Origin: Litsea cubeba | Taxonomy: Eukaryota > Streptophyta > Magnoliopsida > Laurales > Lauraceae | NCBI GenBank assembly: GCA_012931725.1 | Contig: CM022945.1 | Coordinates: 152,903,883 to 152,967,882, forward strand | DNA length: 64,000 bases | Reading direction: 5' to 3' | Shown: positions 10,204 through 22,447 of the stretch, piece after piece | Layout of the letters: the number at the start of each line of letters is the position of its first letter | Numbering within the stretch: position 1 is the first letter of the stretch | Made by a program: the position numbers and the translations under genes | The notes under the pieces: generated by a model | What the model saw: only the letters and a program-made list of their open reading frames with translations | Database searches by the model: none | Told to the model about the DNA's origin: nothing

Positions 10204-11877
10204 TGCAACACTTAAACGCAAGACTACGGTGTCATCAAGTAGTAAAGGACTACAAAGTCCGGATTATCGATCCCATAGAGAGAGGATGGAACAAGCAATG
10301 AATCCAATTTAAATAGAATTTAACTAAGATATAGCTAATATAGACAATGAAGTGAATAATTAAAACTAATAAACTATGTGTGAAAAATGGAATTAAACTA
10401 AATGAAATGTAGAGTAAAACTAAAATAGCAATTAGACTACTATAATTAACAATCTAAAATATGAGATTAACAAAATCTAGGCTAATCTAACAAACTACAC
10501 TAAACTAATGGATGAATGGTGGTGGAAATGGAAGATTTAAGGTGAAGATATGTGGTGTGAAATGTGTATGATTTTAAAACAAGTGTTGTGAAGTGTAGAT
10601 TTAACAATCTAGAAGTGAAAATAACAAATCAAATAAAGATTTAAATTAACAACAATAAGAATAATAGATTAGGCAATCCAAAATCCACTAAGTATGTAAT
10701 TAATTCAAACAATGCATGTTCTAATCCAATTCCCAAATCTACAATCCAATTTGCAATCTCTTGCCTAATTGGATTGGATGATATAAAAATAAAGAGAATC
10801 AAAGGCCAAGATCCTAAATCATCATCTAGCTACCCTAACAATAATTCATCAAATCAAGCTACAAAAGATCAAAGATAAGGGCTCTAGAGCATGCTATGTG
10901 AGAGAACTTAATCAAATTACAAAGCATCAATTGAGATTATCCAAGCATCAAGTGTAGAGATAGAGCATGAGAAATGAGAGAGATTAGCACAACTAGATCT
11001 AAAATCTACTAATCAATTAAGGCACAAGTTGGGAATTTAAACTAAAATATGCATGGAATTGAACTAATCACATTACTTAGCTTCAAAAGGAGAGCCTAAT
11101 CCAAGAGCTTTAGCCACTAAACATCAAGAAAGTGCTCCAAATCTTCATTAATGATCTTCAATTACACACACTCTCTCTAGATTAGTTACAAAGAAGTTCC
11201 TAAGTACATTCTAAAAGTAAAAATAAAATTACAAAAAGCCTAACTTGCCAAAAGATCTCCTATTCTCTACGAAAACTTTTCAATTTATAGAAACATTGAA
11301 ACAAACTTTCCTTCCAAAAGCATATGTGCTTTTTGCTTTTTATGGTCCTTCATTTTGGAGGCTTTTGATTGGCTCATATCCTTTCACATGGATTTGTACT
11401 ATGGCAAGCCTTGATTTGTGGAGAGGTTAGAGTTGGAAAAAATATCTTCTATGTAAAAAAGAAATGTAATTGTTGGGGTTTGAACCCATAGCCTATTTCA
11501 TAGGAACTCCAATTCTAACCAATACACCAACCACTTCTTTGTGTTGAAAAATGACTTCTTTTATGCTTAAGGTCTTATCCTCTTATATTGGAATTCTTCA
11601 ACACTTCACCAAGATTTCTTCATGTAACTTCTTTATTGAAATCTCTTCTTGATGCCTCACGACGCTAGTCATAGGTTGGGTAGTCGTGGGGTCCACCTTC
11701 ACAAGAGAGATTACATAAAAATGCGCTATAAATAATCGGATTTTATGCATGATAATCCGATAATCCGTTTAATGTGATAATGATAAAATCTTTATGTAAA
11801 GCAAATGATATGCATACAAGATGCTGATAAGACCTGGACTAATGAGGGGTAAAATATGCAATATTTAACACTTATCA
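10204..11877 (-). repeat. Athila 3' LTR (about 1.67 kb)
   Basis: On the minus strand the LTR starts TGATAAGTGTTAAATATTGC at 11877, directly after the purine tract GGTTTGGGGGTG. The far end is placed at GTGTTGCA (10204, possibly 10202) from the CA dinucleotide only. It has no ORF. Its 5' bases are like those of many Athila LTRs. With no partner LTR here the inner boundary is uncertain. Confidence 0.6.
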
Positions 11878-11889
11878 CACCCCCAAACC
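11878..11889 (-). promoter_or_regulatory. Athila polypurine tract
   Basis: Minus strand GGTTTGGGGGTG abuts the LTR start TGATAAG. This is the primer for plus-strand DNA synthesis in LTR elements. Confidence 0.7.
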
Positions 11890-13709
11890 TACATTTTGCT
11901 AGTCCCAAGCAAAAACTATGAAGAAAAATTAAACTATATGCAAGAAAACATGGTAAAAATCGTAACTCACTTTCGTAGGAATCGCGGTTGTACTTAGCTC
12001 GTACAACAAGCCGTTAAACCCCTAGGTTTACCCTAGTGGACGAATTTTGTCTCGTGAGGGTTTTTAGCGAATAAATCCCCTAAAATCTTTTTATTTTTAA
12101 AAGAAAATATTTTTTATGTCCAACAGTTTTTAGCAAGCCAATAAGAACGTGTACTGAGTTAGGAATACTAGCCAACCCCTGAAGATATGCCAGTTAATAT
12201 CAAAGTCTCATTGTGTATGTGTGTGTATTTAGCCAAAATTCATGCAATCTTCAAGTCGAAGCTCACACAACCTTAATCCCCTTCCGAATACATTTTGCCT
12301 TGACTACAGCCTTATAGGTCATACTCTCAACAATGGAACTTTACATATTTTACTGACTAACTCTTAGTATGTGAGTATGAACAAGGCTAAGGACTCACAT
12401 AATTGATGAAGAACGGAGCTTATGTATAGAAGGATTGATCTCAAAAAATAAGATATAACCAATAGAAAGTGGAAATGCTCACTCAACTTCTCACTCATTA
12501 GCACCTAACCTTTCTTAGGATCCAATAGGTCTTTCATAGGTTATAATGGGGTTAGGGTTAATAGGTAGAATAAGGGTTAAATGTGGCTACATGTTCTTGA
12601 GAATGTAAGGGTCTTCAAGTCTTCATAGGAAGGTCTTCCACTGTCTTCACTTCTTCCTTTCGCTTTGAGTTCTTTATTCCACTCTATCTCTTTTTGGAGC
12701 TCGCTTTTCCTTGGTTTCCCATATCTTTTTTTCTATTTCTTTTTTTTTCCTTTGGTTCTCATTTCTTTTTTTCTATTTTTTTTTTCAACTTTCAAATTCC
12801 TTTATTCCTTTGTCATCCCTTTGTAGAACATCTATCTTTTGGTAGCCCATGTGAAGTCTTCATCGCTAATGCTCAAATCCTTCATTTCTTCATGTATCTC
12901 TACCTTTCTAAAAAACAATAGGTCAAAAAGGATTATATATATGTGGGTGATGAGGCTTGGGACAATGAAGGAAGGTTTCTTATAAAATAGGCCCAAGAGG
13001 GCTACTGAGGGTATAAAATGTAATAGGTGATTTCAAAATTTGGCCAATGGATTTTTTTTTAGAATGCCTATCATCTTCCCCTAAGTTCGAAAAATGCATC
13101 ATAAGCTACAAGTCAAGATTTCTTCGCATTTTGATGTCACCACTATAGTTAGAACAAGGAATTGCACCTATGAGATAGGAAGTGCTGAACTAAGAAGCAC
13201 TAGGAGTAGCTCTTCATTCTACTCAGGAATAGCGCAAAAGAGTCCTCACCCAAACGGATATAGATAGGCTCAACCGCTCAATGGATCTTAATTTCTTTCG
13301 GGTCTCTCAGGAGTGATTTGCTCTTCTTTTGGACTACACTCATGTGGCTAAATGTGTAAAAAAGTTATAGGACTTGTATCTATGACAACTCGTCAAGCTA
13401 AAATCCATGGACAATATTTGAAAATTTTTCAGATTTTAATGATTCTGGAGTTTTTCAAATTTTTAGGGTTTTTGGTATAAATGGAAAACAAGACAACTTA
13501 TGCCCATACAAAATGTAATGAAATGCAATGCATGGAATGCAATGCCTCACCCCCAAACCTATTCTAAACATTGTCCCCAATGTTTATGCAGAACATAAAT
13601 AAAATAGGACAAGGAAGATAAATTGAACAAGGGTATATTGGGTTGCCTCCTAATAAGCGCTAAGTTTAACGTCTTCAGCCAGACGCAACTAGTATGGTAT
13701 GAGGTCAGT
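11890..13709 (-). other. Athila 3' noncoding region
   Basis: About 1.8 kb without a plausible ORF. Just after the coding end the minus strand carries GCGCTTATTAGGAGGCAACC and ATTGGGGACAATGTTTAGA followed by GGTTTGGGGGTGAGG, sequence blocks widely conserved downstream of Athila coding regions. A pyrimidine-rich tract lies at about 12690-12800 on the plus strand. No env-like ORF is seen. Confidence 0.65.
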
Positions 13710-14339
13710 TTATCCAGGGCCCACAAGAAAGACCTCCTCAACAACATTCTCTGGATCCACAAACTCAAGGTAGTCTTTTAATCTGTGCCCGTTCACTTGA
13801 AATGTACTACCATCTCTAAGATTCAAAAGTTCAACTGCAACGTGGGAATGGACTGAAGGTTCACAAGATGGTTTGGCACCTTCTTCCAGATGAATCTGGT
13901 GCATAACTATATAGGGATTGATTCCTTTAATATCCGAGATGGTCCAACCTAGGGCACTTAGATGGTCTTTTAGCATATCTAGTATTTTTTTCCTACTCTT
14001 CCTCAAGGTCTGAGGCAATAATTATTGGGTTGCTAGCAGAGGGCCCCAGGTAGGCATACTTTAAATTATTGGGTAATGGTTTCAGTTCTAACTTGGGTGG
14101 CTTAACAATAATTTATTCTTCTTCGACCTTAGATTAGAGGTGGATGTAAAGATAGGCTCAATTTCCTGCTTCCATTGGCTAACATCCATTGGTTGGGCCG
14201 AATCCAATAATGCGTTAACTTCGTATATGGACTTGTCGATGTCTATGTCAGCATTGAAGTGAGCCAGACATTCCTCTAGCGGATATGTGTAACATGATGA
14301 TTTAACTATTTGATCAACTAATGTGTCAATCATGTTCAC
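13710..14339 (-). pseudogene. Athila PR-RT linker fused to polyprotein C-terminus
   Basis: Translated on the minus strand, the linker before RT (YPLEECLAHFN, then KLELKPLPNNLKYAYLGPS in the next frame) runs to the first RT residues (LGWTISDIKGINPYIVMHQI, HLEEGAKPS). At about 13868 it passes without a break into VELLNLRDGSTFQVNGHRLK, which is the extreme C-terminal tail that follows integrase in Athila. The catalytic RT, RNase H and integrase, normally more than 2.5 kb, are missing. One frameshift lies near 14020-14090. The ORF still ends at a stop at 13710. Confidence 0.75.
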
Positions 14340-14446
14340 TTCCTCAGCATCATCTAGGTCTGATGTTTAGAGTCCATTTCAAAAAACATTCAACTCCAAC
14401 TTCATGTTCCCGAAACTAAGTGTCACAACCCCATTCCTACATCGAA

Positions 14447-15031
14447 TCATTGCATCTGATGTTGCAAGGAATGGTCGACCAAGAATGACATGAATATGTC
14501 GGTCGGGGCTGCCACTGGTTCGGTATCTAAAACCACAAAATTAACTGGAAAATAAAAGTCCTTAACTTTCATGATCACATCTTCAACTACACCTTTTGGA
14601 TACTTGACTGACCTATCAGTAAGACAGAGGGTAATATCAGTCTTCTTTAGTCCTCCCAGGCCCAACTGCATGTACATGGAGTATGACAGTAAATTCACAC
14701 TTGCCCCAAGATCAAGGAGACACCTCTCTATGATAGAGTCTCCTATCTGAATGGTAATGGTAGGGCAGTCAGGGTCTTTGTATTTGGGTGCAATGGTCTG
14801 CTGGATCAAGCCTAATGCTTGGGCTGCGATCACTGCGGTTTTGGGTACTGATGTTTTCCGCTTGACAGTGGCCAGGTCTTTCAAAAACTTGTAGTATGAA
14901 GGGATTTGCTTTATGACATCAAGGAGGGGTATGTTTACCTGGACATTTTTTAAAACTTCTAAGATTCCCTCAAAGTGATCCTTCTTCCTAGTCTCCTTCA
15001 ATCGATGTGGGAATGGTGCTCTAGGTACCAC
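14447..15031 (-). pseudogene. Athila gag-protease linker and aspartic protease
   Basis: 194 codons. The first half (HFEGILEVLKNVQVNIPLLD, IPSYYKFLKDL) is the conserved stretch before the Athila protease. The protease follows with its catalytic motif LDLGASVNLL (about residue 106), then a beta-rich part and FPVNFVVLD (about residue 164). Athila proteases normally read LDxGAS, so the active Asp is present. The frame breaks at both ends: upstream toward gag at 15031-15197 and downstream at 14447. It would cleave the Gag-Pol polyprotein during particle maturation. Confidence 0.75.
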
Positions 15032-15196
15032 TTCTAAAGATGATGGTTCAATTACAATAGGCTTCTGAATCTTCTCTCTTTGTGGCTCTCCTCTTGGTAT
15101 TAATTCTTCTCTCTATTTCTCTTTTTCTCTTTCTGCATTCTCTTTCAAATCTTTCTTCAAATTCTCTCTCTCGGGTTAGATAACTTTCCTCGAACT

Positions 15197-16856
15197 CTAT
15201 GGTTTTCCTAAAAAAATCTTCTCTCTTTGATCCTCTTCAGGCATCTCAACTCTATTGTTAATAGTCTTTCCTGATCTCAAAGTATGGATTGCTTGCACAT
15301 GCTCATTACTTTCTACCGAACACTGGCCTCTGGGCTGATTGGGCTGTCCTTTTGGATTAGGAATGGTTTGGCTTAGGAATTGGCCCTTTTCTCTCTCAGA
15401 CAACTGTAAGGTGAGCTGACCTAATTGGGCCTCTAGTTTTGTAATGGACTGGTTCTGGGCCTGATTAGTATGCTCATTGATTTGAATGAATCTGGATAAC
15501 AGGTTCTCCAAATGAGAGGATTGCTGAAGGGCTTGTGCTGGTGTAGAGTAGTTAGGCATCTGATCCGGGACTAGTGCCCTACATTGGTTCTGTGGTTGGA
15601 ACTGATTATGCTGTATGGGTTGGTGAGGATGAGGAAGCATGGGATTATTATTTTGAGCAGGTTTGCTGGTATTGCTGCCTAGGATACTGTGGCTGGAATC
15701 CTGGTTGACCTCCGTGGGACTGAATAGGCTCGGATTGACGATACGAAAAATTGGGGTGGAACCTATGTCTGGGTGGTAGGTCTGACTGAAAGTGTTAACA
15801 GTTGGTTTCCGAAAGTTTCCATAGGAATTCAACGCATTGGTATGCTCGGCCTTGACAAATGGTAGACTAGGGCAACTCTCAACCGCGTGCTTACAACTAT
15901 CGCATAACACAAACATGATGCGGTTCACTCATACTTCTCATGGTGGGCTCATGTTGCTGAGGGCTGGGTTGGCATGACATTACAGATATATATCCTATCT
16001 TTTTGTTCAAATTTTCTACTCCCTGAACTAAACTGGTCATCACATTTTTCAATTCAGGGTCCTGTTTGATGTTGTACATTCCAGGCTTATGGATCCCTGT
16101 CTCATCTCTCTCCAAATATTTCCTATTACTGCTCCAATTTCGTGAATTTTCCGCAAGCTTGACAAGGAATTCGTATGCTTGATTGGCAGTCTGATTCATG
16201 AATTCTCTTTTGTGCATTGATTCAATCAAGATACGCTGGGGGTTCGTAAGAACTCTATAAAAGAAATGTATCAACTCTCCTTTGTCAATCCTGTGATGTG
16301 GGCATTTGATTAGTAGGTCATGAAATCTCTCCCAGGTTTCGGGAAACTTTTCCTCGAGTCGTCCCCTAAAGTTCCTGATGGCACTCCTAAACTGCTCAGT
16401 TTTACTCACTGGGAAAAATTTGGACATAAACTTTTTGACAAGCTCATCCTAGGTGGCAATGGAGTTTGGAGCCAAGGAATTCAGCTAGGTGGCTGCATGA
16501 TCTTCTAGTGAGAGGGGAAACAACCTAAGCTTCACGGCTTCACTATTCAAATTTTGATTTCTAAACGTGTGGCAGATGGTCAGGAATTTGTTCAAATGGA
16601 TATAGGGATGCTAACACTCGGATCCATGAAATTTTGGTAACATGTTGATGGTGGCGGGCCGGATTTCAAATTGGTCCGCATTATTTTCTCGCAAAACTAT
16701 ACAACTAGGTGAAGTGGATGAAAAGGGTGGAAATAGTTCATTGAGGGTCCTTTGCTGAGGGTTTTGGGTAGCCATTGTGGGTACTATGGGTGGGGCGGGT
16801 AAAACAAGGTAATCAATCCTCACTAATCGGCCTTGATCACATATCCACACTCGCAT
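15197..16856 (-). pseudogene. Athila gag
   Basis: Minus-strand gag starting near 16856. It shows QNPQQRTLNELF and LPKFHG in the N-terminal part, then the capsid motif around FRSAIRNFRGRLEEKFPETW and KCPHH (16370-16290), a shortened Cys/His knuckle CDSCKHAVESCP (about 15908-15870), and a long Gln/Asn/Pro-rich tail ending in HTLRSGK. In-frame stops interrupt the capsid part at about 16610, 16485 and 16450. The last two stand where a Trp codon is expected, so G-to-A change is likely. A frame change lies near 15900. Confidence 0.75.
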
Positions 16857-17385
16857 ACAACTGCGACTAACCTAGCAATGCAATGGTCCGCTCAATGAAA
16901 TGAATGCAACATAACAAAAACTTTGAAAACTAAATGAAAAGCTAATCTAAACTTAAGTTACCTAAAAGAATTCTAGATAGCTCCTAACTGTGAATAGGAC
17001 ACTCTGGCCTCGAACCTGGACCTATGAAATGGAAATTCTGACCAGTTAACCCCCGGTAGATGGTGGGATCTCGACGCGCGAGGCGAAGGCTCGTTTTAAA
17101 AACCAACTCCTCGAACAACAAAGTTGTCTCCCTATTTGGCAAGATGATAGCCAAGGGACAAGGTTTGCTTAGGCACCAGAAAATCTGCCAAGGCACACAA
17201 TTAGCACAACTGCGGGGTCTTCCCTAGTGAGCTCGTAACCTAAGGTCACGTTTCTACTCAATTTTGTTTTGGTTTATTAGTTCTAAACTAACTGAAAATT
17301 AAGGTGAAGTCCTAAGGGCAAGGAAACGGTGATGAAATCCGAATTCTTATCTTGTTTGGGTAATTTGCCCTTACTAGTAGTGCAC
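16857..17385 (-). other. Athila leader remnant
   Basis: About 530 bp upstream of Athila gag with no ORF of note. I see no clear primer binding site and no sequence shared with the 3' LTR, so the 5' LTR is absent. Bases 17381-17385 (TGCAC) would be the left arm of the target duplication of Tat-A copy 3. Confidence 0.5.
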
Positions 17386-19951
17386 TGTTGACATCTAAAA
17401 ATGTCACTTTGCTTCATCAAGATCCAGAAAGCTACATGAAGTCGCAACCTGCCATAAATAGGCAATGCTACTTCCAAAAAAATCAAATCTTGTCAGAATC
17501 AAACAAAAACTGCAAGATCCTTGAAGACAGCCAAAAGAGGAGTACACAAGAAGTTTTGGGCCATTTCAAAATCATTTGGCCTAACTTCGCTTCTCCGACA
17601 GTTGAAAAGGAGCTCCCGGCGGCGAAAGCATTGGAGACACCAAATATTCGATCAGGGCCGATGGATGGTCTCAAAATACATCCAAAAGGCTCCACGTCAA
17701 GTTCCGAGTGAAACCGACAACGTTTGACCCTACATCAACCCTCGAATAGCTAAAACAAGCCTTTCGGCAGCGAGAACCACCGAGGCCATCACTCATCAAA
17801 AAGAGCACATGGACGGCTTCAAAATGCTTACAAAGGGCTACACGTCAAATTTCAGGTCATTTCGACAACGTTTGACCATACTTTGATGCTCGGAAACCAA
17901 ATCAGGCCTCTCAGCAGCGAAGTTCCCCGGGACCGTGGTTTTCAAGACAGAGCCTATTGATCATCTTAAAATGACTCCAATAGGTTCCCTGTCAAATTTC
18001 AAGTCAATCGGACATCGGTTGACCGCACATCAAGCCTCGACATCTTCATCGCGACAAAAATAAGTCTATTGGCGATAGGACCCCAAACGGCTTCAAAACT
18101 CAAACAAAAGCCTATGGTTGGTCTTATTTATTGCTCAGGAAGCTTAACCCCAAATTCCAGGTCATTCCGACATTGTTTGACCCAGTTTCAGCTTCTGACG
18201 GAAAATCAGCAACTCTGCGCAACAAAGTCTTCGGCTTTCCCGGATAATTGGAAACTTTGCACTAAAAAATGCAAGGATTCTCATCAAGTTTTCTATAGGG
18301 AAATCAGGCCAATAAATTATAAAAAATGTCAAGAAAAGATACAGAAGAAAAAAGAATAAAAAAACATAAAAAACGGACGCAAAACGGGACAAAAGGGGGG
18401 AAATTCCCCCCGGGTCGTAGACCCCTGCGACCCTGGCCCATGGTCGCCGGGTTTTCCCCGGAAGGCCCGTTTTCCGTTGTTTTTTTCACGATTTGAAGCA
18501 TTCGACTCCTGGGATTTTCCAAAATTCATACTTTTGAGGCACCAAATCCTTTAACATCCGTCAAAATCACGGGTCAATCATCAAGAGTATCAAAATCAAC
18601 ATTGATCGCCAACCGGTCAACCAAAAAAGTGTGCTCTCTGCCCGACCGATCGAGAAATCGACAGGACAGATGGCACTGACCCGCTGTTGGCAACCAATAC
18701 CTGAAGTTACATGGTCATCCGATGTCAATCTACATGAAGATCCATCGATGATCATCGATAGAAGAATCCCAAAAGACGCGGCACGGCCTGCGACTCTTCA
18801 ACTGCTCGGCGACCACTGAATGCGATTAATTGACTAGCTTTATTACAGTCATTAATTCATTTCTTTGGACGGCCCAATCAGAAGCAAGCATTCGGGAGTT
18901 ACAAGTCAATTGATTCATGGCATCTAAACTATGAAACTCCTCCCATCATGGCGATTAAAGGCGATTAAATGCCCTCAATCTCCTCCGGCCAATCAGAAGC
19001 CAAGAAAAAGGAGTTACAAAATAAAGAATTCAATCTTGTAACTCCTCCCTTTATGTAGCTTTATGACAATTAAGGCTCATAAATCCTCTAAATGGCTACC
19101 TAAAAGCCTATAAATAGGAGAGCACTCCAAAGAAATCCGGATCAGAAAAAATCAAACAACTCCCAGAGAAAGATCCCAGATCAGAAAAAAGCACAAAAAA
19201 TCCAGAGAAAGAAAGAGAGAAAACTCTACAAAAGTTCTGCACCGTCCACCACTACAAGGTGACAAAAGTCCCTTAGGGGTAACCCCCCCAAGGTCCTTGC
19301 CTTCTCCTTCTGCCTCCAAGTGCTTAGACGTGGCTTTTCAGCCCGTCTACTTAGCTTTTTGTTGGACATAGGGCCTCCTCTTGGTCTTTATCCTCTAAAA
19401 ATCTGAGGTTATAGCCAGGCCAAGTGAATCAAAAGCATCCTCTGTTCTCATCTGTATGGATAATGGCGAAGTCCACATATGGCTTGCGACCGTCAATCTG
19501 AACGAGTCCCCCACAATCTCCTGAAAAGTTAGATCCTCCTTTTCTTGCTTTTCATTGTAGTTTGTATTTTTCCAAAAGAGACAAAAATCACAACTCTTGT
19601 CTTTCATTATTGGTAAGAATTGTAAATCGGCTATAAACGCAAAAAATCAGCTATAAACGCCAAAATCGGCTATAAATGTGAAAAAAATCGCCTTTCACGG
19701 CAAACCAAGAAAATATCTCTTTTCTTAAATATATGTGCAATGGAAAACTTGAAAGAAGTTGATTTCCTTTTTACTTGCGAAGGTCGATCTCTGGATCAGC
19801 ACTTGTAATTCTAAGTAAAAATAGAAAATCTGGCACACCCAAAAAAATAATGTTGATGCACGCCTTTGCCCCCCGGTTAAGAAAGGGTCGGATCAAACGG
19901 ACTCCCTCGTCCGCCGACCTTGGTAGAACCGAACAGAAGCGTGGTCCATCA
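17386..19951 (+). repeat. Tat-A 5' LTR, copy 3 (2566 bp)
   Basis: Begins TGTTGACATC and ends CCATCA, three bases before the primer site. It carries the TATA box at 19108-19117, a palindromic C/G tract at 19271-19293 and the short CGGCTATAAACGCC-type repeats at about 19627-19680. It matches the LTRs at 2447-4751 and 38063-40888 by eye. Confidence 0.88.
19108..19117 (+). promoter_or_regulatory. TATA box of Tat-A copy 3 LTR
   Basis: CTATAAATAG in the context AAAAGCCTATAAATAGGAG, about 840 bases before the LTR end, as in the other Tat-A LTRs. Confidence 0.7.
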
Positions 19952-19954
19952 AGC

Positions 19955-19975
19955 TGGCACACCCGGTGGGACTCG
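19955..19975 (+). promoter_or_regulatory. Primer binding site, Tat-A copy 3
   Basis: TGGCACACCCGGTGGGACTC, three bases after the LTR. It matches copy 1 at 2422-2443 except for a one-base length difference. Confidence 0.75.
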
Positions 19976-21945
19976 TTCATTCTAGAAATGAAATGTATAC
20001 ATATCATATCTTTTGCTCTATGCTTATACTTCTTTTCTCGATTCCTTGGCTACTTTCTAATTGGTGGCCTATGTTGGATTCCGCATCTAAAAAAAATGAG
20101 ATGAGATTTTTTGGAAAATTTTAATTCTTTGAATTTATTTCCACTCATTCTCTTTTAAAAAAAAAAACGAAAAAAATCAGATTTCTCATTTTGGATTCAA
20201 AATTGAGAAACCTTGATCCTTTCCTATCGTTCATCGTGCTTGCAGAAATGTCGAGCCTGTTCGACTAAGGTTTTGGGCCATCTTTTCTCTTCGATGAGTT
20301 CATTAGAGATCTAAAAAAAATAAAAAATCAGATTTCTCACTTTGGATTCAAAATTGAGAAACCTTGATCCTCTCCTATCGCTCATCGTGCTCGCAGAAAT
20401 GTTGAGCCTGTTCAACTAATGTTTCGGGCCATCGTTTCTCTTCGATGAGTTCCTTGGAGGTCTAAAAAAAATCAGATTTTTCAGTTTGGATTCAAAATTG
20501 AGAAACCTTGATCCTCTCCTATCGTTCATCGTGCTTGCAGAAATGTTGAGCCTGATCGACTAAGGTTTTGTGCTATCATTTATCTTCGATGAGTTCATTA
20601 AAGATCTAAAAAAAATAAAAAAAAATCAGATTTTTTAGTTTGGATTTAAAATTGAGAAATCTTGATCCTTTCCTATCGTTCATCGTGCTTGCAGAAATGT
20701 TGAGCCTGTTCGACTAAGGTTTTAAGCCATCATTTCTCTTCGATGAGTTCATTAGAGATCTAAATAAAAAATAAAAAAAATCAGATTTCTCATTTTAGAT
20801 TCAAGATTGAGAAACCTTGATCCTATCCAATCGTTCATCATGCTTGCAGAAATGTTGAGCCTGTTCGACTAAGGTTTTGGGCCATCGTTTCTCTTCGATG
20901 AGTCTATTTGGGATCTAAAAAAAAAGACATAGACCACTAAGGTTAAACCAACTGCGTTCTTTAATCACGGTTGATTCAAGAAAAGCCTTGTCCAGAGTGT
21001 GGAGACAGCTTGACTGTTCCAGGCAAGGGTCCTCCAAACGGGTTCATTAAGTAATCCTACCCTTAACTGGGGGCAATTCTATCAATCGAGATTTCATAAG
21101 ACTGGGTTAGGAGGTCTATGTATACTCTCTCGTCTTTTAACTTAAAATTTTAAAAATAAGAAAATTTTTAAAATAAGAAAATTTTTAAAAAATAAAAAAT
21201 TTAAAAATAATAAATAAAAATTAAAAAAATTTAAAAAAAAGATTTTTTAAAAAAATCTTAAAAAAAAATAAAAAAGGATTTTTTTCAAAAAAAAAATCTT
21301 CAAAAAAAAACTTCCGTCATTTTTGAGTTCAGATTGGAGAAATATTGGTCTCCTCCTTTCTGAGCACTGGCGATCGCGGAAATCGTTGAGCCCATGTTCA
21401 GATTGGAATGCCTTTTTCTCTATTTGATGAACCCGATCTTGACCTTTCAAAAAAAAAAAAAAAACTCGTCATTTTTGGATTCAGATCCGAGAAATTATGG
21501 TTCATTTCTTTCTGAGTACTGGCGCTCGCGGAAATCGCTGAGACCGTATTTGGATCAGAATACCATCTGCTCTCTTTGATAAATCCAATCTTGTCCTTTC
21601 AAAACAGAGAATCTCATCTAATGGATGCGGTCTCAAAACATTTGTGTCTAGCGGTACTAGTACGCCCTTTTAGGGTCTACTGTATTCGCGATCGGAACAT
21701 TTGTAACTCGAACCTTATATTCTTCTTAGATCGAGCAAGCTCTCTTCTCGATAAGTCGAATTTAGGTTCACAATTGCTTCTAGCAGTCACTGGGACGCTC
21801 ATTCTGGGCTTACCATACCTGCGATAAGAACAATTGTACCCTCTATGGCTTTTTGCCTTCTTCATATTGCTTGGGTCATATCCCTCTAGCGATTTGAAAA
21901 GACAAAGCCATAGAACTTCCCATTTATGATCATTATATTCTTGTG
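19976..21945 (+). other. Tat-A leader, copy 3
   Basis: About 2 kb between primer site and gag. It contains five tandem units (20177-20905), an A-rich tract (21130-21310) and two copies of a unit with TTTCTGAG and GATCGCGGAAATC or GCTCGCGGAAATC (about 21350-21540). No convincing ORF. Confidence 0.75.
20177..20905 (+). repeat. Tat-A leader tandem repeat, five units
   Basis: Units start at about 20177, 20328, 20472, 20625 and 20780, with a period of about 145-155. Each holds ATTCAAAATTGAGAAACCTT (or a close variant) and CGTGCTTGCAGAAATG and is separated by A-rich spacers. They are the reverse complement of the three units in copy 1. Confidence 0.85.
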
Positions 21946-22088
21946 ATTACTAATGGATGTGGTCTTGTTTCATAAATTTTTCGAAAAACTAATAATGGCA
22001 GCTTCGCTAAACTTTCAATGAGAACAAGCACCAACTCATGCTTTAACAGAAGCAAACAACGCGCACCTACAAGCGCCCTATCAACTGC
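21946..22088 (+). pseudogene. Tat-A gag start (copy 3), cut by solo LTR
   Basis: Matches the first codons of gag in copy 1 (ATTACTAATGGATGTGG onward), up to CAAGCGCCCTATCAACTGC, where the Tekay-type solo LTR begins. It already has an in-frame stop and a frameshift within 40 codons. The reading resumes at 36962. Confidence 0.75.
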
Positions 22089-22437
22089 TGTGAGGCCCCA
22101 CCCATGGTGGACCCTCAATTTGAATTTGAATATTATATATTAGCCTAAGTATTTTAATTATACTAATTATGGGGTTTAGATAAGGGTAGTTATGTATTTT
22201 CGTAGGTTTAGTCTAGTTGCGTAATTAGTAGAGTCAATAAGGTGTCTTTTGTTAATTTTAGAGTTAGTTTGTTTATTTGAGGCCCTAGCTAGAAATTTGT
22301 ATTTACTATAGGGGGTTTGCACCAAAGAATCTTCTAGAAGCCCACCTAAAGACCTAAGTACCCTCTACCCTAACCCTAATCCTATTATAACCCCAAGGGC
22401 ATTTTTGTCCCTAGTCCAAAACCCAACCTATTTAAAC

Positions 22438-22447
22438 TAAACCCTCC
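22438..22447 (+). promoter_or_regulatory. TATA-like box of Tekay-type solo LTR
   Basis: CTATTTAAAC followed by a pyrimidine-rich stretch (CTCTTTC and TCTCTCCCTC, 22470-22575), typical of a plant transcription start and 5' untranslated leader. Confidence 0.5.

Larger units (their letters stand above)
10204..17385 (-). mobile_element. Athila-type LTR retrotransposon, pol-deleted derivative
   Basis: Minus-strand Ty3/Athila element: leader (17385-16857), gag (16856-15197), protease (15031-14447), the start of the RT region joined directly to the C-terminal tail of the polyprotein (about 14339-13710), long 3' noncoding region (13709-11878), polypurine tract and 3' LTR (11877 to about 10204). RT core, RNase H and integrase are absent. 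The 5' LTR is not visible and was probably lost when Tat-A copy 3 inserted at 17386 or before. It depends on other elements for movement. Confidence 0.82.

Noticed and set aside
22091..22094. Solo LTR starting at TGAGGCCCC with a GCTG duplication
   Set aside because: Starting two bases earlier (TGTGAGGCCCC, 22089) gives a TGT...ACA element with a 5-bp ACTGC/GCTGC duplication that agrees with the empty site in copy 1.
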